Shown here: in pieces, positions 22,077 to 28,926 of the stretch
How the letters are laid out: every line of letters starts with the position of its first letter
Numbering within the stretch: position 1 is the stretch's first letter
Source of the DNA: Firmicutes bacterium UBA3914
GTDB lineage: Bacteria; Bacillota; Limnochordia; Darwinibacteriales; Darwinibacteriaceae
Length of the DNA stretch: 28,926 nucleotides
Assembly (NCBI GenBank): GCA_002391385.1
Contig: DGEY01000045.1
Location: 14,670 to 43,595 of the forward strand
Direction of reading: 5' to 3'
The notes under the pieces: generated by a model
The model's input: the letters and a program-made list of their open reading frames with translations, nothing else
Told to the model about the DNA's origin: nothing
Database searches by the model: none
Made by a program: the position numbers and the translations under genes

Positions 22077-23151
22077 GGTGAATGTCTGCTGTCTCCTTCA
22101 ATCTTTCCACCTGATCCGCGGTGATCAGGGCCTCGATGATCTCATCCAGATCTCCGTCCACAACCAGGTCCAGCTTGTAGAGGGTGAGGCCGATGCGGTG
22201 ATCCGTCACCCGCCCCTGGGGGAAGTTGTAGGTCCTGATGCGCTCGCTGCGCTCCCCGGTGCCCACCTGGCTGCGGCGCACAGCCGCCTGCTCCGCCAGG
22301 GCCTCCTCCTGCATTTTCTCCAGCAGCCTGGCCCTTAAGATCCTCAGGGCCTTTTCCTTGTTCTTGTGCTGTGACTTTTCGTCCTGACAGGAGACCACCA
22401 TGCCCGTGGGGAGGTGGGTGATCCTCACCGCGGAGTCGGTGGTGTTCACGCTCTGCCCACCTGGGCCGGACGAGCGGTAGACATCGATCTTCAGATCAGC
22501 GGGATCGATGTGCACCTCCACTTCCTCGGCCTCGGGCAGGACCGCAACGGTAGCGGTGGAGGTGTGGATGCGGCCCCCCGCCTCTGTAACGGGGATGCGC
22601 TGCACCCTGTGTACGCCGCTTTCGAATTTGAGGCGCGAATAAGCGCCCTGCCCTTCGATCATGAAGATCACTTCTTTAAAGCCCCCCAATTCAGTGGGGC
22701 TGCTGCTTAAAACCTCCACTTTCCAGCGCTTCTCCTCGGCGTAGCGGGAGTACATGCGGAAGAGGTCCGCGGCAAACAGGGCCGCCTCTTCCCCGCCGGT
22801 TCCGCTGCGGATCTCCATGATCACGTTCTTTTCATCATTGGGATCCTTGGGCAGAAGGAGAATCTGCAGCTCGTTTTCGAGGTTCTCCTTGGCTTCCTTC
22901 AGGCCGTCGATCTCCTCCCGGAGCAGTTCGGCGAACTCCTCCTCCTGGGGCTCCTCCTGGAGCAGGTAGGCTTCCTCCAAAGCGGAGAGCACCTGGCGGT
23001 ACTCCCGGAATTTGGCCACGATCTCTTCCAGGTCCGAGTGGGCCTTGGCCAGCTTCCGGTAGCGGACCGGATCCCCCAGCACCTGCGGATCACTCATCTG
23101 CCTGGTCAATTCCTCATATTTTTCTTCCAGCGCCTGCAGCTTCTCTAGCAT
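22069..23151 (-). CDS. prfA: Peptide chain release factor 1
   Basis: 360 residues from the ATG at 23151. A longer frame begins at 23268, but those codons overlap the DUF1385 gene and are not RF1-like; AGGAGG lies 9 nt before the chosen ATG. The start MLEKLQALEEKYEEL, the stop-codon recognition segment RIPVTEAGGRIHTS (a PxT motif, so RF1 for UAA and UAG rather than RF2) and SSGPGGQSVNTTDSAVR with the peptidyl-hydrolysis GGQ are all intact. It is 13 nt from DUF1385 upstream and overlaps prmC downstream. Confidence 0.97.
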   Translation of the reverse strand: MLEKLQALEEKYEELTRQMSDPQVLGDPVRYRKLAKAHSDLEEIVAKFREYRQVLSALEEAYLLQEEPQEEEFAELLREEIDGLKEAKENLENELQILLLPKDPNDEKNVIMEIRSGTGGEEAALFAADLFRMYSRYAEEKRWKVEVLSSSPTELGGFKEVIFMIEGQGAYSRLKFESGVHRVQRIPVTEAGGRIHTSTATVAVLPEAEEVEVHIDPADLKIDVYRSSGPGGQSVNTTDSAVRITHLPTGMVVSCQDEKSQHKNKEKALRILRARLLEKMQEEALAEQAAVRRSQVGTGERSERIRTYNFPQGRVTDHRIGLTLYKLDLVVDGDLDEIIEALITADQVERLKETADIHHG

Positions 23152-23164
23152 TAAACCTTTCCTC

Positions 23165-24085
23165 CTAGGCGGTGGTTTCGTTATTGGGGAAGGGAACCAC
23201 CTTTTTCCCTTCTGGATGGGCCATGTCCCTGGCCAAAACGGCCTTAAGGGCGGAAATGGCCACTTCAATCTGGCTGTGGTCGGGCTCTTTCGTGGTCAGT
23301 CCCTGCAGAAGCATTCCAGGCCTGGCCAGCCAGCGGAAGATGGGGTGGCAGTCTTTCTGGCCCGCTTTGCGGATCAGCTCGTAGGAAAGCCCCGCGACCA
23401 AAGGCATGATGGCCACATGGGTCAAAACCCGCTGCAGAAAGGGGGGCCGCCCGAAAAACGAAAAGACAAACACGCTGGTGAAGAGGACGATGAGCAGAAA
23501 GTTGGTCCCGCAGCGGGCGTGCACCCGGCTGTGCTTGGCCACGTTTTCCACCGTGAGCTCTTCCCCGGCCTCGTAGCAGTTAATGGCCTTGTGCTCCGCC
23601 CCGTGGTAGGCAAACACCCTTTTGATGTCCTCCATCCAGGAAATCCCGGCGATATAAAGGACGAAGAAGGACACCTTAATCAAACCCTCCACTAAGTTTA
23701 AGATGATGTTGGAGGAAATATAGCTCTGCACAAAGCGCAGCAAAAACGCGGGCAGCACAATAAACAAGGCCACCGTCAGCACCAGGGCAAAGCCCATGGT
23801 CAGAACCAGCTCCTTGGCGGTGAGCTGTTCTTCTTCACCCCCGTATTCGCTGGCGGAGTAGTTCAGGCTCTTGATCCCCATGATCAGGGTTTCTACCAAA
23901 GCCACCGCTCCCCTGATCACCGGTTTTTTCAGCAGGGGGAAGCGGTCGGACCAGGGTTTGAGGTCCTGGTGGAGGATGGAGATGCTCTGATCTTGTTTGC
24001 GCACGGCAACTGCCGCGGAATACCGGCCGCGCATCATCACGCCTTCGATGACAGCCTGGCCGCCGTAGTTATACTGATTACTCAC
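23165..24085 (-). CDS. DUF1385 (YqhQ-like) membrane protein
   Basis: 306 residues. The family signature YGGQAVIEGVMMRG opens the protein. Membrane segments follow at about 95-118, 122-150 and 200-245. The highly conserved YHGAEHKAINCYEAG and SRVHARCGTNFLLIV lie between and beside them; their His, Glu, Cys and Arg residues suggest a metal or catalytic site, but no reaction is established to my knowledge. Homologues in Firmicutes stand next to prfA and tdk, as here. The start is GTG and overlaps the upstream membrane-protein gene by 8 nt. I assign the family with confidence and give no function. Confidence 0.9.
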   Translation of the reverse strand: MSNQYNYGGQAVIEGVMMRGRYSAAVAVRKQDQSISILHQDLKPWSDRFPLLKKPVIRGAVALVETLIMGIKSLNYSASEYGGEEEQLTAKELVLTMGFALVLTVALFIVLPAFLLRFVQSYISSNIILNLVEGLIKVSFFVLYIAGISWMEDIKRVFAYHGAEHKAINCYEAGEELTVENVAKHSRVHARCGTNFLLIVLFTSVFVFSFFGRPPFLQRVLTHVAIMPLVAGLSYELIRKAGQKDCHPIFRWLARPGMLLQGLTTKEPDHSQIEVAISALKAVLARDMAHPEGKKVVPFPNNETTA

Positions 24086-24962
24086 CTAGCACGCGTCCTT
24101 TCATGAGCGAGATTAGATTCTGCGCCTGATTCGATGGTGCCACCACCACCAGCTGATCCAGGGGCAGCAGCACATCATCGCCCCGGGGGGAGATGATCTC
24201 CTTGGGCGAACGGATGATGGAGATGACCTGCACGCCCAGGTCCCTGCCCAGGGCCGCTTCCGCCAGGGTATGGTAGGCCAGGGGCGAATCTTCGCTGAGT
24301 TCAATCTGGAGCAGCACCTTATCATCCCCAAAGTGGGTCACATCCTTGAAGGAGCGCATCCACAGGGGCTGGGCGTAGGCGCTGCTTTTTACCGTCCTAA
24401 AGCCCCGGGGCAGAAAGAGCCTGGTGAAAACGCCGATGACGATACCCACCAGCCAGCCCAGGAGCAGGGCCAAGAAGGTGCTGTACACCAGCTGCCCGGC
24501 TACGCCGCCTAGATCCTGCATCCACTCGTCCGTAAAGATGCTGAGGGTGCGGATGCGGTCAAACATCTCCACCGCGGAAACCAGGCCCACATAGCTGGAG
24601 ATGCTTCCCCTGATCTGGGAGGCCCAGCTGTAGGAGATGCCCACCGTCAGAACCGCCCCGGCCAGAACCGGCAGGCCCACCTTGGTCAACCCGCCGAACA
24701 CCACCCCCACCAAGAGGCCCCCCGCCAAGCTCAAGGCGGTGGCGCTCATGCGGGGCAGCAGCACCAGCAGCAGATCCTTTAAGTGGGCCAGGCGGATGGA
24801 AAACTTGGGCATGGCCACTATAAGATCAAAGGACAAGAAACCGACAAAAATAGAGACAAATGATGAAGTCAGACCCGGCAGGTTGCGCACCAGGTAGTAG
24901 GCAACGCCCACCACAATGGCCCGCATGGCCAGGATAAACAGCACCGTGATCCGCTTAGCCAC
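24078..24962 (-). CDS. Multi-pass membrane protein with a C-terminal TrkA-C-like domain, function unknown
   Basis: About 294 residues. Five likely membrane segments (near residues 5-28, 30-52, 68-95, 98-120 and 160-190) are followed by a soluble C-terminal part (about 215-294). There, LGRDLGVQVISIIRSPKEIISPRGDDVLLPLDQLVVVAP strongly resembles an RCK_C/TrkA-C regulatory domain, which binds ligands in ion channels and transporters. There is no recognisable K+ selectivity filter. The open frame extends to 25082, but those codons lie within tdk and read as a low-complexity shadow; the GTG at 24962, with AAGGTGG upstream, overlaps the tdk stop by 8 nt and is preferred. A ligand-gated transporter or sensor is possible. 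I do not recognise a named gene. Confidence 0.75.
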   Translation of the reverse strand: MAKRITVLFILAMRAIVVGVAYYLVRNLPGLTSSFVSIFVGFLSFDLIVAMPKFSIRLAHLKDLLLVLLPRMSATALSLAGGLLVGVVFGGLTKVGLPVLAGAVLTVGISYSWASQIRGSISSYVGLVSAVEMFDRIRTLSIFTDEWMQDLGGVAGQLVYSTFLALLLGWLVGIVIGVFTRLFLPRGFRTVKSSAYAQPLWMRSFKDVTHFGDDKVLLQIELSEDSPLAYHTLAEAALGRDLGVQVISIIRSPKEIISPRGDDVLLPLDQLVVVAPSNQAQNLISLMKGRVLGE

Positions 24963-25554
24963 CGAGGCCCCCACCTTCAGGCGCACCCGGCACTTCATGG
25001 CAGCGGTTGCAGCGGGCCTCGTAGTTCTCGGTGGCCCCGATGAGGATGATGGGATCGTTGTAGTTGGCGGGCGCACCGTCAATCAGGCGCTGCGTGCGGC
25101 TGGCGGGCCGGCCGCAGACCACACAGATGGCATTGAGCTTTGTGACCTGCTCCGCCAGGGCCATGAGCACAGGCACGGAGCCGAAGGGCACGCCCCGGAA
25201 GTCCAGATCCAGCCCGGCCGCGATCACCCGCTTGCCGTCTTTAACCAGCTGCTGACAGACCTCGACAATGCTGGGCGGAAAGAACTGAACCTCGTCAATG
25301 GCCACCACGTCTGTGGCCTGGTCAACCTGCTCGAGAATCTCTTCCGGCTGCTGAACCGGAATGCAGTCGATGGAAAGCCCGTTGTGGGCCGCCACTTTTT
25401 CCACGCCATAGCGGTGGTCCAGGGCGGGTTTGAACACCATCACCTTCTGTTTGGCAATGAGCGCCCGCTTGACCCTGCGGATCAGCTCTTCCGACTTCCC
25501 CGAAAACATGGAACCCACCACTACTTCCAGCCAGGATGCTTCACGTTGCGGCAT
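24955..25554 (-). CDS. tdk: Thymidine kinase (type II)
   Basis: 199 residues. P-loop GSMFSGKSEELI (about 13-24), Asp-Glu of the Walker B region (VVAIDEVQFF, about 93-102), the lid and nucleoside site (AGLDLDFRGVPFG), and two Cys-containing zinc clusters (CVVCGRPA, and RCNRCH near the C-terminus). It phosphorylates thymidine with ATP for salvage. It is the first gene of the long operon; GAGGTG lies before the ATG. The 3' end overlaps the next gene by 8 nt. The C-terminal tail APEGGGLGG after the zinc ligands is a short extension. Confidence 0.96.
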   Translation of the reverse strand: MPQREASWLEVVVGSMFSGKSEELIRRVKRALIAKQKVMVFKPALDHRYGVEKVAAHNGLSIDCIPVQQPEEILEQVDQATDVVAIDEVQFFPPSIVEVCQQLVKDGKRVIAAGLDLDFRGVPFGSVPVLMALAEQVTKLNAICVVCGRPASRTQRLIDGAPANYNDPIILIGATENYEARCNRCHEVPGAPEGGGLGG

Positions 25555-25578
25555 GATCTCACCTCTATCGATTATGGC

Positions 25579-25603
25579 AGAAAAGACAACAAAGTTGTTT
25601 TCT
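25579..25603 (-). terminator. Weak candidate terminator between hflX and tdk
   Basis: On the minus strand AGAAAACAAC and GTTG-TC-TTTTCT can pair with small bulges around a 3-nt loop, ending in a T-rich run. The stem is poor in GC, so termination may be leaky. Just downstream, CATAAT (minus strand, near 25573) could be a -10 element for tdk, but no convincing -35 is seen. Confidence 0.3.
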
Positions 25604-25632
25604 CTAATGCCGGGGGGAAATCCTGCCGCTGG

Positions 25633-26865
25633 CTACTTCTGGAAAGGCTGCAGGAGGCTCTCCAGCCTGGCATCCACTTCCGCTTTGATCGCAACGCCTT
25701 GATCCGTGAACTCTTCGCCCAAAATCGTGGCGTGGGCCCTGAGGATGCTGGCCTGGCCAAGCTCGCTGAAGGGGAAGAAATATTCCCTTACGGAGTACTG
25801 CTGGGCAAAAAACTCATAGACCGCGGCCGTGAGCCGATCCAGGTTGTACCCGGTTTTGGCGGAAACCGCTTGGTCCGGTGGGCGCACCTCCAGGGGGTGG
25901 TCCACCAAATCCACTTTATTATACACCGCGATGATGGGCTGCGCCGCACCAATTTCTTTCAAGACCTCTTCCACCGCTTCCTTCTGCTCCCTGGACTGGG
26001 GATGGCTGGCGTCGATCACATGGAGCAGGAGATCCGCGTAAACCACCTCTTCCAAGGTAGCCTGGAAGGCCGCGACTAAAGTGTGGGGCAGCTTGCGGAT
26101 GAAGCCCACGGTGTCGGTGAGGTACACCCAGCGCCCCTCCGTGAGGTCCCAGCGCCGGATGGTGGGGTCTAGGGTTGCAAAGAGCTGATCGGCTACGAAC
26201 ACCTCCGAGCCGGTCAGGGCCTGAAGCAGCGTGGATTTGCCCGCGTTGGTGTAGCCCACCAGGGCCACCACGGGCACCTCGGTGCTGGACCGATGCTGCC
26301 GCTGCAGGCCCCTGGTCTGCTTGATCTTCTCCAGCTCTCTGCGGAGGTCGGAGATGCGCCTGCGGATGCGGCGCCGGTCCGTCTCCAGCTTGGTCTCACC
26401 GGGGCCCCTGGTGCCGATCCCGCCGCCGAGCCGGGAGAGGGCCTTTCCCATCCCCGTCAGCCGGGGCAGGAGGTAACTCAGCTGGGCCAGCTCCACTTGG
26501 ATCTTACCCTCGTTGCTGCGGGCCCGCTGGGCGAAGATATCCAGGATCAGCTGGGTGCGATCGAGTACCGGCGCGTCCATCAAGTCAGAAAGGGTGCCTT
26601 GCTGGGCGGGGGTAAGCTCGTCGTCGAAGATGACAATACTGCTATCGTCCAGCATCTCGGCGATTTCCAGGGCCTTGCCCCGGCCGATGAAGGTGCCCGG
26701 CTCGGGGTGGCTGCGCCTTTGGACGATTGTCTCCACCACGTTTAGGCCGGCATCCCTGGCCAGATCCGCCAGTTCCGCCAGGCTGTCGGCCACTTCCCAG
26801 TCGCTCTGGAAGCTCTGCTGCAGTGCTACTAAATAGGCGTTTTGAGTTTCGTTGATTTCTGGCAT
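25633..26865 (-). CDS. hflX: GTPase HflX
   Basis: 410 residues from the ATG at 26865. The open frame extends to 27030, but that part overlaps the divergent dinB and is a shadow; GAGGTGA lies 9 nt before the chosen start. The N-terminal HflX domain (about 1-180: IVQRRSHPEPGTFIGRGKALEIAE, GGGIGTRGPGETKLETDRRRI) leads to the G domain: G1 GYTNAGKST, G3 DTVGFI, G4 NKVD and G5 SAKTG. HflX binds the 50S subunit and splits stalled or heat-damaged ribosomes. The ATP-binding N-domain and the G domain look complete. It is transcribed away from dinB. Confidence 0.95.
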   Translation of the reverse strand: MPEINETQNAYLVALQQSFQSDWEVADSLAELADLARDAGLNVVETIVQRRSHPEPGTFIGRGKALEIAEMLDDSSIVIFDDELTPAQQGTLSDLMDAPVLDRTQLILDIFAQRARSNEGKIQVELAQLSYLLPRLTGMGKALSRLGGGIGTRGPGETKLETDRRRIRRRISDLRRELEKIKQTRGLQRQHRSSTEVPVVALVGYTNAGKSTLLQALTGSEVFVADQLFATLDPTIRRWDLTEGRWVYLTDTVGFIRKLPHTLVAAFQATLEEVVYADLLLHVIDASHPQSREQKEAVEEVLKEIGAAQPIIAVYNKVDLVDHPLEVRPPDQAVSAKTGYNLDRLTAAVYEFFAQQYSVREYFFPFSELGQASILRAHATILGEEFTDQGVAIKAEVDARLESLLQPFQK

Positions 26866-26885
26866 GTGCGGTTCACCTCGCAGTC

Positions 26886-26901
26886 CGGAAAGGATTTTCC
26901 G
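26886..26901. promoter_or_regulatory. Dyad in the hflX-dinB divergent promoter region
   Basis: The inverted repeat CGGAAA-N4-TTTCCG lies in the 73-bp region between the two divergent starts. Its geometry (6-bp arms, 4-bp gap) suits a dimeric repressor. The Bacillus LexA box is CGAAC-N4-GTTCG: same gap, different arms. Control of dinB by LexA or another factor is conjecture. Confidence 0.3.
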
Positions 26902-26938
26902 CTGTGTATCTGGAAAGAAGACAGGGGGGGAAAGGACC

Positions 26939-28111
26939 ATGCGCACGATCATGCATGTGGACATGGATGCTTTCTTTGCCGCCGTGGAGGTGCTGGATAA
27001 CCCCGAGTACGCGGGAAAGCCCCTGATCATCGGCGGCTACAAAGACTCGCCAAGGGGCGTTGTTTCCACCGCGTCCTATGAAGCGAGAAAATTCGGGGTG
27101 CGCAGCGCCATGCCCCTGCGGCAGGCCGCGGTGCTCTGCCCCCAGGGGATCTTCATCCCCGGGCGCATGTACCGCTACCAAGAGGTTTCCGAGCAGGTGA
27201 TGGGCATCTTCCCGGAGTTCTCCCCCGTGGTGGAGCCCCTGTCCATAGACGAAGCTTTTCTTGATATGACCGGCTGCGAGCATTTCTACTCCAGCCTGGA
27301 AGAGATGGGCCTGCGCCTGAAACAGCGGATCAAGGAAGAAACGGGTCTCACCGCTTCTGTGGGCATCGCCCCCAACAAGTTCTTGGCCAAGCTGGCCTCG
27401 GACTGGCGCAAACCAGATGGCTTGTTTGTGCTCCGGCCCCAAGAGGTCCAGGGCTTCCTGCGGGATCTTCCCGTGAGCAAGCTCTGGGGGGTGGGGAAAA
27501 AATCCGCAGCCCTTCTGCACCAGCTGAACCTCTACTACATCCGGGATATTCTCCCCCATTCCTTAAGCTGGCTGCAGGAAAAGCTGGGCACCGCCTTGGG
27601 CACCCAGGTGTACAACCTGGCCCGGGGGATCGATGATCGACCGGTTACCCCCGTGCGGGATGTGCAGTCGGTGGGCCATGAGATCACCTTCCCCGAGGAT
27701 CAGGAAAGCTTCCCCTTCCTCCGCCAGCAGCTGGCCAAAATGAGCGAGAAGGTGGGCTGGCGGCTGCGCCAGCAGGGGCTGTATGCCCGCACCGTTTCCA
27801 TCAAGGTGCGCTTCGGGGACTTTAAGACCATCACCCGCTCCCACACCCTGGATTATTCCTTCAATGATGATGATACCATTTTCCGCGAAGCTCTGCACCT
27901 CTTAGAACAGGTGAAGCTGAAACCGGTAAGGCTTCTGGGGGTGTCGGTGAGCAGCCTCTCCACAGGAGCCCAGCTCTCCCTGTTCTCCGGCGAGGAGAGC
28001 TCCGCCAGCCGCATCACACAAGCAATGGATGCCATCAACCGCAAATACTCCCACGGCACCATCACCAGGGGCCGTACGCTGCCCAGCCCTGAAGAGGGCC
28101 CGCGGCACTAA
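26939..28111 (+). CDS. dinB: DNA polymerase IV (Y family)
   Basis: 390 residues from the ATG at 26939; the frame is open back to 26852, but AAAGGA sits just before this ATG and the family begins here (MRTIMHVDMDAFFAAVE). The first catalytic Asp lies in HVDMDAFFA and the Asp-Glu pair in SIDEAFLDMTG (about 102-112). VSTASYEARKFGVRSAMPL, SVGIAPNKFLAKLASD and WGVGKK are also conserved. The little-finger domain occupies about 245-350. The beta-clamp-binding motif is plausibly QLSLF near residue 365. It carries out error-prone translesion synthesis. It is the only plus-strand gene of the window; the codY terminator overlaps its stop codon. Confidence 0.96.
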   Translation: MRTIMHVDMDAFFAAVEVLDNPEYAGKPLIIGGYKDSPRGVVSTASYEARKFGVRSAMPLRQAAVLCPQGIFIPGRMYRYQEVSEQVMGIFPEFSPVVEPLSIDEAFLDMTGCEHFYSSLEEMGLRLKQRIKEETGLTASVGIAPNKFLAKLASDWRKPDGLFVLRPQEVQGFLRDLPVSKLWGVGKKSAALLHQLNLYYIRDILPHSLSWLQEKLGTALGTQVYNLARGIDDRPVTPVRDVQSVGHEITFPEDQESFPFLRQQLAKMSEKVGWRLRQQGLYARTVSIKVRFGDFKTITRSHTLDYSFNDDDTIFREALHLLEQVKLKPVRLLGVSVSSLSTGAQLSLFSGEESSASRITQAMDAINRKYSHGTITRGRTLPSPEEGPRH

Positions 28112-28137
28112 AAAAAGGCCTGTGCTTGCCACAGGCC
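28110..28137 (-). terminator. Rho-independent terminator after codY
   Basis: An 8-bp perfect stem GGCCTGTG/CACAGGCC (28117-28124 and 28130-28137, 5-nt loop) is followed on the minus strand by seven T residues. It lies 15 nt past the codY stop and overlaps the last base of dinB, so the two convergent genes share it; on the plus strand no T-run follows. Confidence 0.85.
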
Positions 28138-28152
28138 CGCTTAGCTTGCCCC

Positions 28153-28896
28153 TTAGGACTTGGGGTTAGAGAACCACTGCTTCTCGAACTCCTTGCGAAT
28201 CTCCGGATTGAGAATGCGCAGATAAGTACCCTTCATACCCAGGGAGCGGGATTCAATCACATTGGCAGACGCCAATTTGCGCAGGGCATTGACAATCACC
28301 GAGCGGGTGATCTCTGCTTCGTCGGCGATGCGGCTGGCCACTAAGAGCCCTTCGTCGCCGTCCAGCTCCTCAAAAATCTTCTGCATGGCTAAGATTTCCG
28401 AGTAGGATAGGCTGTTGATGGCATTCCTGGCTGCCCGTGCTTCCGCAGCCTTGTCCTCCTGCCGCTCGTGGATGACCCGGGAGATGATCATGCCCAAAGT
28501 CACCCCGGCGATATGGGCGATGTCCATATCTTCAGCGGTAAACTCTCCGCGGCGGCGCACAATCAGGGCCGAGCCTACCCGCTCATCGCCCCCGATGATG
28601 GGGACGATCATGACCGTCTCACCGTTTGGTCCTTCCTGGATGCTGATATCCGCTACTCTGTTGGCCATGCTTTGGATCTGGTTGGAAGCCGTTCCCTCAG
28701 AGAGCCACTCCGCATCAAAGGGAGTGCTGTCAAAACCCTCTTCCAGGGCATAACCGAGGACCCGGCCCTTGCGGCCCAGTATGTAGACGCTGCTATCGTC
28801 CATGGCCGCCCTCAGGCCCTCTGACAGCTCATTGAAGTCGACATCCGCTGTGATTTGCTGCAGTAACTGTAGATATTGCGCCATTCGTTCTAGCAT
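28153..28896 (-). CDS. codY: CodY, global transcriptional repressor
   Basis: 247 residues. The N-terminal GAF domain (about 1-150), which senses branched-chain amino acids in Bacillus, includes SVYILGRKGRVLGYAL and GGDERVGSALIVRR. The winged helix-turn-helix (about 180-240) contains the near-invariant ASRIADEAEITRSVIVNALRK and SRSLGMKGTYL. CodY represses nitrogen, transport and stationary-phase genes when GTP and branched-chain amino acids are plentiful. Such a factor is found in Firmicutes, supporting the taxonomic call. The ATG at 28896 has GAGGAG 8 nt upstream; a second ATG at 28884 is less well placed. In Bacillus codY follows clpQ and clpY (hslVU); the upstream region is outside the window. 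Confidence 0.97.
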   Translation of the reverse strand: MLERMAQYLQLLQQITADVDFNELSEGLRAAMDDSSVYILGRKGRVLGYALEEGFDSTPFDAEWLSEGTASNQIQSMANRVADISIQEGPNGETVMIVPIIGGDERVGSALIVRRRGEFTAEDMDIAHIAGVTLGMIISRVIHERQEDKAAEARAARNAINSLSYSEILAMQKIFEELDGDEGLLVASRIADEAEITRSVIVNALRKLASANVIESRSLGMKGTYLRILNPEIRKEFEKQWFSNPKS

Positions 28897-28926
28897 TCCT
28901 TGGTCTCCTCTCTCTGTGCGCAGAAA

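Noticed and set aside
23152..23268. N-terminal extension of prfA
   Set aside because: It overlaps the DUF1385 coding region and lacks RF1 similarity; the start at 23151 has a strong ribosome binding site and gives the normal length.
24916..26079. 387-codon plus-strand frame opposite tdk and hflX
   Set aside because: It spans three unrelated minus-strand reading frames and an intergenic gap, and has no domain signature.
26866..27030. N-terminal extension of hflX into dinB
   Set aside because: It is the shadow of the dinB start on the other strand; the ATG at 26865 fits the family.
1..28926. tRNA, rRNA, CRISPR array, insertion sequence or prophage
   Set aside because: All gaps are short and none contains a tRNA-like fold, regular repeats, transposase or integrase; the region is ordinary chromosomal backbone.

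Overview
The window looks like the chromosome of an endospore-forming, flagellated, two-membrane (diderm) member of the Firmicutes (Bacillota), with GC-rich DNA. Sporulation is shown by spoIIID and a SpoIIQ-type gene in the spoIIQ-spoIIID-mbl order, and by forespore- and mother-cell-type promoters. An outer membrane is indicated by a BamA-family Omp85 protein and by FlgI and FlgH, the flagellar P- and L-rings. CodY, HflX, a YwlE-type phosphatase and the spoIIID-mbl-flgF-flgG order are Firmicute traits. Candidate groups are Limnochordia-like lineages, Negativicutes or Halanaerobia; the sequence alone does not decide. Almost everything is on the minus strand, and only dinB is on plus.

Read in the direction of minus-strand transcription (high to low coordinates), the layout is as follows. 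(1) codY, at the right edge, converges on dinB. (2) hflX diverges from dinB. (3) A long, tightly packed housekeeping operon runs tdk - membrane protein with a TrkA-C-like end - DUF1385/yqhQ - prfA - prmC - sua5/ywlC - YwlE::RpiB fusion - upp - comEB - wecA/tagO - wecB - atpA - atpG - atpD - atpC, and ends at a terminator. (4) spoIIQ, spoIIID and mbl follow. (5) A flagellar rod and ring operon, flgF-flgG-flgA-flgH-flgI-flgJ, ends at a terminator. (6) An envelope unit follows: a phosphodiester glycosidase-like protein, an S55 (SpoIVB-type) peptidase-like protein, and bamA, which runs off the left edge.

The most notable points: (a) The F1 genes atpA-G-D-C start 15 nt after wecB, exactly where related Firmicutes carry atpI-B-E-F-H, so F0 and delta are absent from the locus. 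(b) A YwlE-type arginine phosphatase is fused in frame to RpiB, and a near-ideal internal ribosome binding site and ATG remain at the domain joint. (c) flgF has no usable ATG/GTG/TTG at its conserved N-terminus; an ATA codon sits where the start should be, behind a perfect Shine-Dalgarno. (d) Several operon boundaries pack a terminator directly against a promoter that resembles an alternative-sigma site: sigma-28/SigD before flgF, SigF/SigG before spoIIQ, and SigH-like before the envelope operon. A SigE-like site precedes spoIIID. (e) The SpoIIQ-like protein has lost its zinc ligands. (f) FlgH has Ser where the lipobox Cys should be. (g) The S55-type protein has its catalytic Ser and His motifs in the opposite order to SpoIVB.

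No rRNA, tRNA, CRISPR array, insertion sequence or phage gene was seen. No stretch over 300 nt lacks a gene; the largest gap (about 154 nt) lies between flgF and flgG.
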